Part shown: piece by piece, positions 34,461 through 42,971 of the stretch
How the letters are laid out: each line of letters starts with the position of its first letter
Numbering within the stretch: position 1 is the first letter of the stretch
NCBI GenBank assembly: GCA_902629575.1
Contig: CACORJ010000002.1
Coordinates: 62,001 to 126,000 of the forward strand
DNA from: an uncultured Pelagibacteraceae bacterium
GTDB lineage: Bacteria; Pseudomonadota; Alphaproteobacteria; Pelagibacterales; Pelagibacteraceae
Direction of reading: 5' to 3'
Length of the DNA: 64,000 bases
The notes under the pieces: model-generated
The model's database searches: none
What the model was told of the DNA's origin: nothing
Seen by the model: the letters and a program-made list of their open reading frames with translations, nothing else
Made by a program: the position numbers and the translations under genes

Positions 34461-35747
34461 ATGGCTATCAAATACTTAAAAAAATCTCCTAAAACTCCTT
34501 CGACTGATGACTCGAAAACAGCAGAAATTGTTAAAAAATTATTAAAAGAAATTGAAGAGTCAAAAGAAGAAGCATGTATAAATCTAACTAAAAAATTTGA
34601 TGACTATGATGGTGAAATCATTGTCTCTAAAGAAAAAATTGAAAAGATTTCAAAAGAATTAGACCAAAAAACAAAAGATGATATCCAATTTTCGCATGAA
34701 AGAGTAAAAAAATTTGCTGAAGCACAACTTAAAAATTATGGTCAAGATTTTGAAGTTGAACTTTCACCTGGTTTATATGCTGGACAAAAATTAATACCTG
34801 TTAATACAGCAGGTTGTTATATACCTGGGGGTAGATATGCTCATATAGCTTCTGCGGTTATGAGTGTTACAACAGCTAAGGTTGCTGGAGTTAAGAATAT
34901 TATTGCATGTAGTCCACCAAAAAAAAGTATAGGAGCTCATCCTGCAATTATTTACACAGCTAATTTATGTGGTGCAGATATAATTTTAAATTTAGGGGGA
35001 GTTCCAGGAATTGCAGCAATGACAAACGGTTTATTTAATAATCCACCAGCAGATATATTGGTAGGCCCAGGAAACCAATTTGTTGCAGAAGCTAAAAGAA
35101 TTTTATTTGGGAAAGTTGGAATTGATTTATTTGCAGGTCCAACTGAGATTGCTGTTATTGCAGATGATAAGGCTGATGCAGAAATGGTAGCAGTAGACTT
35201 AGTAGGTCAAGCAGAACATGGATATAATTCACCTGCGTGGTTGTACACTACAAGTAAAAGAGTTGCTGATGTTGTAATGAAAAGAGTACCAGAATTAATT
35301 GCTGAACTTCCTGAAATGCCTAGAAAAAGTGCTGAAGCTGCTTGGAGAGATTATGGTGAAATAATTTTATGTGACACTGATGAGGAAATGGCATCTATCA
35401 GTGATGAATATGCACCTGAACATTTAGAGGTTCAAACACAAAATCTAGAATGGTTTCATAAAAGATTAAAGAATTACGGATCACTATTTATTGGTGAGGA
35501 AACGACTGTTGCATATGGTGACAAATGCTCTGGAACTAACCATATTTTACCAACTAAAGGTGCGGGCAAATATACTGGTGGATTATTTGTTGGTAAATTT
35601 ATAAAAACTTTAAGTTTTCAAAGAATGACAAAAGAGTCTACTAAATCTGTTGGTGCAGCTTGTGCTCGTATCTCAAGATATGAGGGAATGGAAGCCCATG
35701 CTCGAACAGGCGATGCACGTCTTAGAAAATATGGGTTTTCAAACTAG
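34461..35747 (+). CDS. Histidinol dehydrogenase-family protein, HpsN-like (sulfopropanediol 3-dehydrogenase)
   Basis: A 428-residue zinc-dependent NAD dehydrogenase. Gln250 and His253 in VDLVGQAEHG match HisD zinc ligands, and Glu320/His321 in EYAPEHLE are the catalytic pair. The GCYIPGGRYAHIASAVMSV block and the ARTGDARLRKYG end differ from biosynthetic HisD and recall HpsN, which oxidises dihydroxypropanesulfonate to sulfolactate. No other his biosynthesis gene adjoins it, while Ldh_2 and Pta genes do. Genuine histidinol dehydrogenase is the alternative. Confidence 0.82.
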   Translation: MAIKYLKKSPKTPSTDDSKTAEIVKKLLKEIEESKEEACINLTKKFDDYDGEIIVSKEKIEKISKELDQKTKDDIQFSHERVKKFAEAQLKNYGQDFEVELSPGLYAGQKLIPVNTAGCYIPGGRYAHIASAVMSVTTAKVAGVKNIIACSPPKKSIGAHPAIIYTANLCGADIILNLGGVPGIAAMTNGLFNNPPADILVGPGNQFVAEAKRILFGKVGIDLFAGPTEIAVIADDKADAEMVAVDLVGQAEHGYNSPAWLYTTSKRVADVVMKRVPELIAELPEMPRKSAEAAWRDYGEIILCDTDEEMASISDEYAPEHLEVQTQNLEWFHKRLKNYGSLFIGEETTVAYGDKCSGTNHILPTKGAGKYTGGLFVGKFIKTLSFQRMTKESTKSVGAACARISRYEGMEAHARTGDARLRKYGFSN

Positions 35748-36205
35748 TTTTCAGGTCTAAAAATTAAACACAAACCATTATTACAAAATCTTTTTCCAGT
35801 AGAGGAAGGTCCATCATCAAAAACATGTCCGTGATGAACTCCACAATTCGCACAATGATATTCAATTCTTTTCATACCAAAAGAATAATCAACCTTTGTT
35901 TTAAATGCCCCTGGCAATGCCTCTGTAAATGAGGGCCACCCTGTGCCACTATCAAATTTAGCGTTTGATGCAAATAATTTTGCTCCACAATTAGCACAAT
36001 GGTAAAAGCCGGCTCTTTTTTCATCTAAAAGTTTGCTTGTAAAAGGTTTTTCAGTACCCTCATTGAACATTATATCCTTCTGTTCATTTGTAAGCTCTAG
36101 ATTAATAATTTTTTTTGTGGCTGAATATAAATATTTATAGGGTAAAAGAATTAATGAAATAAAAGATACACTTAAAAATTTAAGTGTTTGACGTCTATTA
36201 AACAT
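35744..36205 (-). CDS. msrB: Peptide-methionine (R)-S-oxide reductase, Tat-exported
   Basis: The 153-residue protein carries an N-terminal twin-arginine-like signal (NRRQTLKFL, then a hydrophobic stretch to about residue 28), so it should act outside the cytoplasm. The MsrB domain shows zinc cysteines 70, 73, 118 and 121, the GTGWPSF block, and the catalytic Cys141 in GKRFCNNG. It reduces methionine-R-sulfoxide in proteins. It is followed upstream by flavodoxin and alternative oxidase genes on the same strand, a redox-stress grouping. Confidence 0.93.
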   Translation of the reverse strand: MFNRRQTLKFLSVSFISLILLPYKYLYSATKKIINLELTNEQKDIMFNEGTEKPFTSKLLDEKRAGFYHCANCGAKLFASNAKFDSGTGWPSFTEALPGAFKTKVDYSFGMKRIEYHCANCGVHHGHVFDDGPSSTGKRFCNNGLCLIFRPEN

Positions 36206-36207
36206 TT

Positions 36208-36648
36208 TTAGACTTTAATTTTATCCAAAAAATTATTACTCCAATCCTCAGATCCCTCATCAGAGCCATCACAATCTTGTCTATCTAATATCTTTTGAGC
36301 ACCTAATTGATTTAGTTTTTCATCAATTTTTTTTCCAGCTCCACAAAAAATATCGTGAGAACTGTCGCCTAAAGCACATACGCTATACTTAAGTTTATCT
36401 AAACTTTGCTCAGAACTTTTAAGATCATCCCAAAAATCCTCACCATTTGTAGGCAAATCTCCTTCTCCAGTGGTAGAAGTAACTATGGCTACATTCTTCA
36501 TGTTTGAAAGATCTTTCATCGTGACTTGGTTTAATTCTAATATATTAGTATTAATACCTACTGATATAGCTTTTTCATTTAAGCTGTTAGCTACATTTTC
36601 AGCAGTACCAGACATTGACGCCCAAAGAATATTTAATTTGTTTTCCAT
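36208..36648 (-). CDS. Flavodoxin-domain protein
   Basis: A 146-residue protein with a flavodoxin fold. The FMN phosphate loop is ASMSGTAENVAN (about residues 10-21), TSTTGEGDLPTNGEDFWDDL supplies the isoalloxazine loop, and CALGDSSHDIFCGAGKKID the third. It resembles MioC or the N-terminal domain of sulfite reductase flavoprotein more than long-chain flavodoxins. It should carry electrons in the cytoplasm. It lies 2 bp upstream of msrB and 9 bp after the alternative oxidase gene. Confidence 0.9.
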   Translation of the reverse strand: MENKLNILWASMSGTAENVANSLNEKAISVGINTNILELNQVTMKDLSNMKNVAIVTSTTGEGDLPTNGEDFWDDLKSSEQSLDKLKYSVCALGDSSHDIFCGAGKKIDEKLNQLGAQKILDRQDCDGSDEGSEDWSNNFLDKIKV

Positions 36649-36657
36649 AACAACCTT

Positions 36658-37356
36658 CTATTTGTTTGAGAAATTTTTTTCTTTGTAAGAAATATTCTCT
36701 TTTTTTGATGCGATTTCATTTTCCTCATTATGTTTTTTGAAATTTTTTCTTTTATCAATTACATTTGCAAAATTATGATTTACATCTCTATGTCCTGCCT
36801 CATCATTCCTTATGACTCTTACCACATCTTTTAAAGTTGAATGCAGTGGTAAATTCCAATAATTAATTGCAACTTCAGGAGCTGGTTCATCAATAATAGT
36901 ACCGTTTTCTAATTCGTTTAAGTATTCTGTGTAACTAATTACAGCTTCTTCTTCAAAATATCCGACTATTCTATGAGCAGTTCTTTGTGAGATTAAATAT
37001 ATAATTGCATAAGTAATAATGAAAATAAACTGCGCGATAAGAATTATTAACCTTTCAATAAATGTTGGCTTTGCTACATGAATAAATGTCATTAGATGCA
37101 TTCTTTCGTTTTCTGCTTCATCCAATAATGTTTTTATCCAACCTCTATCATCCTCCATTTTTCTTAAAGACTTTAAATGAAGCAACATACCCGCAACCAT
37201 TCCTGGAACTGCAGCTATTGTTTCTAATACAACGGCCCTATGTCCGTACCTTTTTCTAAAAAAGGTGTCAGCAAGTAGTCTTAAAAACTTTGTAAATAAC
37301 AAAGCTACTCTGTCACTTAAATTTTTTGGTACAAAATGTTTATTTAAATCATCCAT
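36658..37356 (-). CDS. aox: Alternative oxidase (diiron ubiquinol oxidase)
   Basis: The 232-residue protein has the four-helix diiron ligand set: Glu45 in VLETIAAVPGM, Glu84-x-x-His87 in ENERMHLM, a Glu in YFEEEAV (135-137), and Glu186-x-x-His189 in NDEAGHRDVNH. Two hydrophobic segments (about 49-62 and 100-123) anchor it in the membrane. It oxidises ubiquinol with oxygen without pumping protons. It is shorter than plant AOX, lacking the N-terminal regulatory cysteine region, as expected for bacteria. It heads a three-gene unit with flavodoxin and msrB. Confidence 0.95.
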   Translation of the reverse strand: MDDLNKHFVPKNLSDRVALLFTKFLRLLADTFFRKRYGHRAVVLETIAAVPGMVAGMLLHLKSLRKMEDDRGWIKTLLDEAENERMHLMTFIHVAKPTFIERLIILIAQFIFIITYAIIYLISQRTAHRIVGYFEEEAVISYTEYLNELENGTIIDEPAPEVAINYWNLPLHSTLKDVVRVIRNDEAGHRDVNHNFANVIDKRKNFKKHNEENEIASKKENISYKEKNFSNK

Positions 37357-37421
37357 AACTTTTAGATAAACAGTTTAAAAAAAATTGCTATGCGCTAAAG
37401 TTACCTAAAAAAAGCATTGTA

Positions 37422-38036
37422 TTATAACAAATTAATTGTTTCTTTTATTATATAAACTGTAAGTGACGACATAAAAACTATTATGAATAAATTAATATAT
37501 TTCCATGTTTTTTCGTTCTGTGCATATTTGGAAAAATAGGTAGATAAATAACCTAACCCAAAAAAAAATAGAAAAGATGCTATTGATGCTCCAACCCCAA
37601 AATAAACTTTTTCATGAAATTGAAAATTTTTAGAAAAATTCCCCAAAAAGAAAACAGTATCTGAATAAACATGTGCATTTAAATATGTGAAACTAAGAGC
37701 TTTGAAAAATACTTTTGATTTTGTAATTTCTTTCACATCTTTATTTAAGTGAAGATAATTTTTAAAAGATTTTACTTTAACATAAACAAAATATATTAAG
37801 AATATTACCAATAATATATTCAAAACAAGCTCAACCAAAAAATTGAAGTATTGATTGAAAAAATGAAATAAGAAAATTCCTAGAAAAATTAAAATAAAAT
37901 CTGATATTGAGCAAACTATACAAACTAAAAAAATATATTGTTTTTTAAGACCCTGTTCTATAACAAATATATTCTGGGCACCAATTGCCAATATGAGGCT
38001 TAAACCTGAAAAAAATCCTAGAACTAGAAATTCCAT
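37422..38036 (-). CDS. LysE/RhtB-family amino-acid exporter
   Basis: A 204-residue membrane protein with about six helices. The first helix and loop LGFFSGLSLILAIGAQNIFVIEQGL is the LysE family signature (G-A-Q-N-x-F-V). The family exports basic amino acids and related compounds. Its ATG lies inside the end of the upstream methyltransferase gene (13 bp overlap), indicating coupled translation. The substrate is unknown. Confidence 0.9.
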   Translation of the reverse strand: MEFLVLGFFSGLSLILAIGAQNIFVIEQGLKKQYIFLVCIVCSISDFILIFLGIFLFHFFNQYFNFLVELVLNILLVIFLIYFVYVKVKSFKNYLHLNKDVKEITKSKVFFKALSFTYLNAHVYSDTVFFLGNFSKNFQFHEKVYFGVGASIASFLFFFGLGYLSTYFSKYAQNEKTWKYINLFIIVFMSSLTVYIIKETINLL

Positions 38037-38752
38037 GTCTTTTTTTTTCTTTGAGTAACTACAAAAAGTTTTCTTGGAAAACTTCCCTCATTTAGCTCAA
38101 AAATATCTTCAATTTTAAAACCTTTTGAAATTTGATTTATTTTTTCTTTATCAAAAAAATGAACTATAAATCCGTCGTTTTGATACAAATCTTCTCCAAT
38201 ATATTTTCCTTTTTTAAAATCACCATCTCCTGTGTGTCTAACAGTAAATATATTTATTCCACCAGGTTTTAAAATTCTATGAACTTCTTGGCTCAGTTTA
38301 ATAATTTCTGAAGTAGTTAAGGCCATACAATAAAGCATGTGTGAGTAACACCCGTCAAAAGAATTATCCTTATAAGGAATTCCATCACGTACATCCCAAA
38401 CTTTTGTAGTAATTTTATCTGCAACAGGTCTATCATCAGCCATTGTAAGATCAGAATAGTATCCTTTTTTTTTTTTATTAATATTTTTAATTGCCTCAGA
38501 ACTATAATCTAATGCTGTAACATGGATTAAATTTGAATTTGCTGCAAAATAAGTTGTATCCCTACCTAAACCAGCACCTAATTCGAGAATATTAATTTTT
38601 TTTCTAGTAAAAAAAGTTTTTATTTTTTGATTTTCAAATTTTTCTTTTGCATATATAGCAGATACGCTTGGATCTAAGCCAAACATTTCTGGCTTACTTG
38701 AGAAGCTATTTTCCCAATGTTGAAATTGTAGGTCTAAATCTTTTTTATTCAA
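38024..38752 (-). CDS. Class I SAM-dependent methyltransferase
   Basis: The 242-residue protein has the SAM-binding motif I NILELGAGLGRDT at about residues 50-62, an acidic loop VTALDYSSEA, and a motif IV-like SFDGCYSHMLYCMAL followed by EVHRILKPGGINIF. The acceptor is not identifiable. It lies 1 bp after the peroxiredoxin gene and overlaps the LysE exporter gene, so the three form an operon of mixed function. Confidence 0.9.
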   Translation of the reverse strand: MNKKDLDLQFQHWENSFSSKPEMFGLDPSVSAIYAKEKFENQKIKTFFTRKKINILELGAGLGRDTTYFAANSNLIHVTALDYSSEAIKNINKKKKGYYSDLTMADDRPVADKITTKVWDVRDGIPYKDNSFDGCYSHMLYCMALTTSEIIKLSQEVHRILKPGGINIFTVRHTGDGDFKKGKYIGEDLYQNDGFIVHFFDKEKINQISKGFKIEDIFELNEGSFPRKLFVVTQRKKKTWNF

Positions 38753-38753
38753 T

Positions 38754-39416
38754 CTATTTTGAAGGATCCGGAACTTTTCTCAAGTATGGTTTAACAGCAT
38801 TCCAGCCATCTGGAAATAATTTTTTAGCCTCATCATCCTTCACTGCCGGCACAATAATTACTTCCTCCCCTTTTTTCCAATCTGCAGGTGTTGCAACTTT
38901 ATGTTTGGCTGTTAATTGCATAGAGTCAATCGCTCGCAAAAGCTCCATAAAGTTTCTGCCTGTTGCCATTGGATAAGTAAGAAAAAGACCAATTCTTTTA
39001 TCAGGTCTAATTATAAAAACAGTTCTAACTGTTTGATTATCTACTGCAGTTCTACCCATTGATGTAACTCCAGCGTCTCCTTCTAACATGTTGTATAGTT
39101 TAGCTACCTCTAAATTTTCATCTGCTATTATTGGATAACTTGGTTTATTTCCAGTTACATCCTTTATATCCTCTAGCCATTTTACGTGGTCAGAGACTGG
39201 ATCAACACTTAAGCCAATAACTTTCACATTTCTTTTATCAAATTCAGGTTTCATTTTTGCTAAAGAACCTAATTCAGTTGTACAAACTGGAGTAAAATCT
39301 TTTGGGTGCGAAAACAAAACTCCCCAACTATCTCCTAACCATTCATGAAAAGATATATCACCAAGTTGTGTTTTTGCTTTAAAATCTGGAGCCACGCTAT
39401 TTATTTTTAAACTCAT
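38754..39416 (-). CDS. 1-Cys peroxiredoxin (Prdx6/AhpC-TSA family)
   Basis: The 220-residue protein has the peroxidatic Cys45 in HPKDFTPVCTTELG and the C-terminal domain of the Prdx6 type, with PSYPIIADENLEVAKLYNML and RTVFIIRPDKRIGLFLTYP. No obvious resolving cysteine is in the usual 2-Cys position. It should reduce hydrogen peroxide and organic peroxides in the cytoplasm. A good SD (GGAGG) lies just upstream of the ATG. Confidence 0.94.
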   Translation of the reverse strand: MSLKINSVAPDFKAKTQLGDISFHEWLGDSWGVLFSHPKDFTPVCTTELGSLAKMKPEFDKRNVKVIGLSVDPVSDHVKWLEDIKDVTGNKPSYPIIADENLEVAKLYNMLEGDAGVTSMGRTAVDNQTVRTVFIIRPDKRIGLFLTYPMATGRNFMELLRAIDSMQLTAKHKVATPADWKKGEEVIIVPAVKDDEAKKLFPDGWNAVKPYLRKVPDPSK

Positions 39417-39564
39417 TAAACCTCCTATTATATTTTAAAAATTATATGCAAGATTGATACGCTATGCAAACTTTTGTGTTGCTTTTTTTAATAACAATAA
39501 AGGATAAAAATACTTCAAGTTATTAAGGTTTAAATTTAATAAAAAACAATTATATAGCCTATAT

Positions 39565-40131
39565 ATGAATGAATATTTGCAATCCATAATTGATAGAGAT
39601 CCTGCAGCAAAGTCGAAGATAAGTCTAATTTTGTCTTATCCAGGAGTTAAGGCTATTTTCTTTCATAAAATTGCAAATTTTTTTGCTAAAGCTAAGTTTG
39701 ATTTAGTAGCAAGAGTGATTTCTCAATTCTCTAGATTTTTAACTGGTATAGAAATTCACCCAAAAGCTAAGATTGGAAAAAATTTATTTATTGACCACGG
39801 TATGGGAGTTGTAATTGGAGAAACATCTGAAATTGGGGACAACGTAACCATTTACCATATGGTTACTCTTGGTGGTATTTCTCCAAGTATAAATTCAGAC
39901 AGTCAAAGGCAAATTAAAAGGCATCCAACATTAATGGACAATGTCGTTGTTGGATCAGGTGCTCAAATACTAGGTCCTGTTATCATAGGAAAAAATTCTT
40001 TAATAGGAGCTAATGCTGTTGTTACAAAAGACGTACCTGAAAAATCAGTAATGGCTGGAATACCTGCTAAAAGAATTGGTGATGCAACAAAAGGATTTAA
40101 ACCTTATGGTGTTAGCGATAAGGAAGAGTAA
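39565..40131 (+). CDS. cysE: Serine O-acetyltransferase
   Basis: A 188-residue hexapeptide-repeat acetyltransferase of the short EpsC/CysE class. [27 protein letters not shown] with the catalytic His-Asp pair and YHMVTLGG are diagnostic, followed by the [18 protein letters not shown] coil. It makes O-acetylserine, the substrate of the CysK encoded directly downstream (1 bp overlap). The pair provides sulfide-dependent cysteine synthesis. Confidence 0.95.
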   Translation: MNEYLQSIIDRDPAAKSKISLILSYPGVKAIFFHKIANFFAKAKFDLVARVISQFSRFLTGIEIHPKAKIGKNLFIDHGMGVVIGETSEIGDNVTIYHMVTLGGISPSINSDSQRQIKRHPTLMDNVVVGSGAQILGPVIIGKNSLIGANAVVTKDVPEKSVMAGIPAKRIGDATKGFKPYGVSDKEE

Positions 40132-41132
40132 TGCTTAATATTAAAAATAATTTTATAGACTCTATTGGTAATACACCTTTAATAAAACTTAAGGCTGCCT
40201 CAGAACTAACAGGTTGCAATATTTTTGGCAAAGCAGAATTCATGAATCCTGGTGGCTCTGTAAAAGATAGAGCGGCTCTTGCGCTACTTAAAGATGCTCA
40301 AGAAAAAAAGTTGATTTCAAAAGGTGGAATTGTTGTAGAAGGAACTGCAGGTAATACTGGTATTGGTTTAGGCCTACTAGGTAACTCCTTAGGATATAAA
40401 ACAATTATTGTAATGAACGACAATCAAACTCAAGAAAAAAAGGATACTATTAGAAACTTAGGGGCTGAATTAAGATTAGTTACCGCAAAACCATATAAAG
40501 ATGAAAATAATTTTGTGAAAATTGCTGGTCGATTAGCTGATGAATTAAGGCCAACAAATAATAATGGTGTAGTTTGGGCTAACCAATTTGATAACGTAGC
40601 TAATGCGAAAGGACATTACGAGGGAACAGGAAGAGAAATTTGGGAACAAACTGAAGGTAAAGTTGACGGATTTGTTTGTTCATCAGGAACTGGAGGAACT
40701 ATTTCAGGAGTAAGTAACGCACTGAAAGAAAAAAATAAAGATATCAAAATTTATCTTTCAGATCCAAAAGGATCAGCTCTCTACAACTACATAAAAAATG
40801 GTGAACTAAAATCCGAGGGTGGTTCTATTACAGAAGGTATTGGATCTAGTCGTATTACAAAAAATTTTGAAAATGCAAAAATTGATGACGCGTATTCAAT
40901 CGACGATCATGAAGCGCTTCCAATTCTTTATAATTTAATTCAAAATGAAGGTTTAAGTTTAGGCACAAGTTGTGGAATAAATATTGCTGGAGCTATAAGG
41001 TTAGGAAAAGAACTTGGTCCTGGTAAAACAATTGTTACAATCCTTTGTGATAAATCAGATAAATACAACTCAAAGATGTTTAATAAATCTTTTTTACAGG
41101 AAAAAAACTTACCTATTCCTAGCTGGTTATAA
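40131..41132 (+). CDS. cysK: Cysteine synthase A
   Basis: The 333-residue PLP enzyme has Lys45 in NPGGSVKDRAAL as Schiff-base lysine and a phosphate-binding GTGGTISGV loop. The substrate loop reads VEGTAGNTGIGL, where most CysK proteins have EPTSGNTG, a small deviation also seen in some related beta-synthases. It replaces the acetyl group of O-acetylserine with sulfide. It overlaps cysE by one base. Confidence 0.93.
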   Translation: MLNIKNNFIDSIGNTPLIKLKAASELTGCNIFGKAEFMNPGGSVKDRAALALLKDAQEKKLISKGGIVVEGTAGNTGIGLGLLGNSLGYKTIIVMNDNQTQEKKDTIRNLGAELRLVTAKPYKDENNFVKIAGRLADELRPTNNNGVVWANQFDNVANAKGHYEGTGREIWEQTEGKVDGFVCSSGTGGTISGVSNALKEKNKDIKIYLSDPKGSALYNYIKNGELKSEGGSITEGIGSSRITKNFENAKIDDAYSIDDHEALPILYNLIQNEGLSLGTSCGINIAGAIRLGKELGPGKTIVTILCDKSDKYNSKMFNKSFLQEKNLPIPSWL

Positions 41133-41196
41133 TATCGCATACCAAGTATCTAACAAAAAAGTTACATTTCAAAATATCAATTTAAATATAAATTTT

Positions 41197-41571
41197 ATGA
41201 AAAAATGTATTTTAATAATCTTTTCTTTTTTATTTTTTAATACTGCTCATGCAGGAATGAGTAACAGTGACAAATCAAAAGCATGGGAGTGTAGTGGTAT
41301 TTACATGGCTAACTATTTTTTACCATCTGGTGAGAGCTTTGAATACAGCATGAAAGAAAAATCAATGGCATCAGTTAAGGTTATGAAGTCATATGCACTT
41401 GAAATTGGAATACCAGAAAACGAATGGGATGAGGGAGTAAACAAAGCTGTAGATAAATACTATGGATCTAAATATGACAAAAATAAAACTGAAGATTGTC
41501 ATTCATTTATTGCAAATTCAATTCCTAACGGAGCTGAAAGAGTAAAAAAAGTAGTTCAAACATTATACTAA
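41197..41571 (+). CDS. Hypothetical exported protein (124 residues)
   Basis: I start at the ATG at 41197, because it gives a clean signal peptide (MKKCILIIFSFLFFNTAHA, about 19 residues); the longer frame overlaps cysK. The mature part has two cysteines (in AWECSG and DCHSF) that could form a disulfide in the periplasm. I do not recognise the family. It is first in a co-oriented run of small genes. Confidence 0.7.
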   Translation: MKKCILIIFSFLFFNTAHAGMSNSDKSKAWECSGIYMANYFLPSGESFEYSMKEKSMASVKVMKSYALEIGIPENEWDEGVNKAVDKYYGSKYDKNKTEDCHSFIANSIPNGAERVKKVVQTLY

Positions 41572-41591
41572 AAAATAAGAGAGGAGATATA

Positions 41592-42068
41592 ATGAAAAAA
41601 ATAATTATAACGTTAACTTTTACATTTATTTCAACTGTAGCTTTTGCTAATTCAGGTAAATTTAATGCAAGTGGTATGGGGTCTTGGGAAATGAATATTA
41701 TGAACGCTGGTAATGGTAATATGGCAATTACTTATGATGGCAATGCAGGTCTAACAGATGAGAACCCAGATAGTATATTTAATAAATCTACAATGAATTG
41801 CGTTGGAGGACTTACATTAGTAGGTGGGAAGTTTGAAGATGAAACAGGTATGTGCACTTTTTATTTAGCTGATGGTGAAAAAGTTTTTATAAATTACAAA
41901 GGTAAAGGAACCGGTGGTCAAGGTGGTTCTGGTACTTTTATAATTGTTGGAGGAACTGGAAAATATGAAAAAATTTCAGGTACCGGTTTTTCTAGTAGGC
42001 AAAATCTTAAAGGTAAAGAGGGATTTGCTCATTCAATGAATCAAATGAGCGGTGAATACACATATTAA
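41592..42068 (+). CDS. Hypothetical exported beta-rich protein (158 residues)
   Basis: The protein has a signal peptide (about residues 1-20, ending AFA) and an excellent SD (GAGAGGAGATATAATG). The mature chain is rich in Gly, Thr and beta-formers. FIIVGGTGKYEKISGTG resembles the end of allene-oxide-cyclase-like or lipocalin-like barrels. Two cysteines (NCVGG and MCTFY) may pair. Its function is unknown; a small ligand-binding periplasmic barrel is a reasonable guess. Confidence 0.75.
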   Translation: MKKIIITLTFTFISTVAFANSGKFNASGMGSWEMNIMNAGNGNMAITYDGNAGLTDENPDSIFNKSTMNCVGGLTLVGGKFEDETGMCTFYLADGEKVFINYKGKGTGGQGGSGTFIIVGGTGKYEKISGTGFSSRQNLKGKEGFAHSMNQMSGEYTY

Positions 42069-42092
42069 AGATATTGAACTAAAGGAGATAAA

Positions 42093-42338
42093 ATGAAAAA
42101 AATAATTGTAACATTAGCTTTTGTGCTTTTTACAACTTCGGCATTTTCTTATTCTTGTCCGATGCTTTGGGGAGAAGTAGATGAGCTTTTAAAAACAGCA
42201 AAAGACAGTGGCAAAACTGCCGCTCAAATTGAAGAAGCTCAAACTTTAAGAGATAAAGGTAAAAAAGCTCATGATGAAGGAAGTCATGAAATGTCTGAAA
42301 TCTTTTTAAAGAAAGCTTTAACAATTCTTAAAGGTTAA
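42093..42338 (+). CDS. Hypothetical small exported helical protein (81 residues)
   Basis: The signal peptide MKKIIVTLAFVLFTTSAFS is followed by a 60-residue mature helix pair (CPMLWGEVDELLKTAKDSG, EAQTLRDKGKKAHDEGSHE) rich in Glu, Lys and Ala. A strong SD (AAAGGAGATAAAATG) supports translation. A single mature cysteine near the cleavage site is unpaired. No family recognised. Confidence 0.72.
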   Translation: MKKIIVTLAFVLFTTSAFSYSCPMLWGEVDELLKTAKDSGKTAAQIEEAQTLRDKGKKAHDEGSHEMSEIFLKKALTILKG

Positions 42339-42357
42339 TAATCAAAAAAAGATAAAC

Positions 42358-42651
42358 ATGAAAAACTATATGGTAACCCATACTTTTAAATCAAAAGAAG
42401 CAAAAGCTAAAATGATGGAAATGGTTGGTTCGATGAAAATGGAAGATATTGTTAAATCGATGACTGGCGATAATGCAAAATGTCAAATGACATGGAATAC
42501 TCCTGGTGACACTTTGACAATGTTTTGTTGGTGGAAAGGAACTGATACTGAATCAATTAACAAGCAATTAGGTCAAATGAATGATTTCTTTGAACCTCAT
42601 AATTTTGTTGAATGTGAAGACAATGTAATGGATTATAACGCTAAAGAATGA
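42358..42651 (+). CDS. Hypothetical small protein (97 residues)
   Basis: A cytoplasmic protein without signal peptide. The alternating pattern YMVTHTFKSKEAKAKMMEMV ... CQMTWNTPGDTLTMFCWWKG suggests a ferredoxin-like alpha/beta barrel of the dimeric alpha-beta type. It overlaps the next gene by 4 bp, so the two are coupled. I cannot assign a function. Confidence 0.65.
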   Translation: MKNYMVTHTFKSKEAKAKMMEMVGSMKMEDIVKSMTGDNAKCQMTWNTPGDTLTMFCWWKGTDTESINKQLGQMNDFFEPHNFVECEDNVMDYNAKE

Positions 42652-42962
42652 AAGTAATTTATACAAGAACCATTGGTGTTTATGATGATAAACTTGACGA
42701 GGCTATGGAAATTTCTAAGGGGCTAGCTGAAGTAAGAAAGAAGCATTATCCTGATCATGAGGTTTATTTTTCATTTCAAGTCGGTGGAAATCCTAGAACA
42801 GTGAGAGAAACTCTTATTGGTGAACAATTTACAGATAAAGCATTTCAGAATGATCAAAATATGTCTGCAGATCCTAAGTTTATAGAACTTCAAAAAAAAA
42901 TGAAGAGTGTTTTTAAAGAGGGAACTATTCAGGACGAAATGAGAGTGATCTTTAACAATTAA
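42648..42962 (+). CDS. Hypothetical small protein (104 residues), dimeric alpha-beta barrel-like
   Basis: The chain MKVIYTRTIGVYDDKLDEAMEI then VYFSFQVGGNPRTVRETLI has the beta-alpha-beta alternation of small dimeric alpha-beta barrel proteins. It shares its start with the end of the preceding gene (ATGA overlap). No catalytic motif stands out. Confidence 0.65.
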   Translation: MKVIYTRTIGVYDDKLDEAMEISKGLAEVRKKHYPDHEVYFSFQVGGNPRTVRETLIGEQFTDKAFQNDQNMSADPKFIELQKKMKSVFKEGTIQDEMRVIFNN

Positions 42963-42971
42963 AGTGAATTA

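Noticed and set aside
34461-35747. Plain biosynthetic histidinol dehydrogenase
   Set aside because: Not fully excluded, but the substrate-loop sequence, C-terminus and sulfonate-type neighbours fit an HpsN-like enzyme better, and no his genes adjoin.
41014-41196. N-terminal extension of the exported protein at 41197
   Set aside because: It overlaps the end of cysK by more than 100 bp and would bury the signal peptide.
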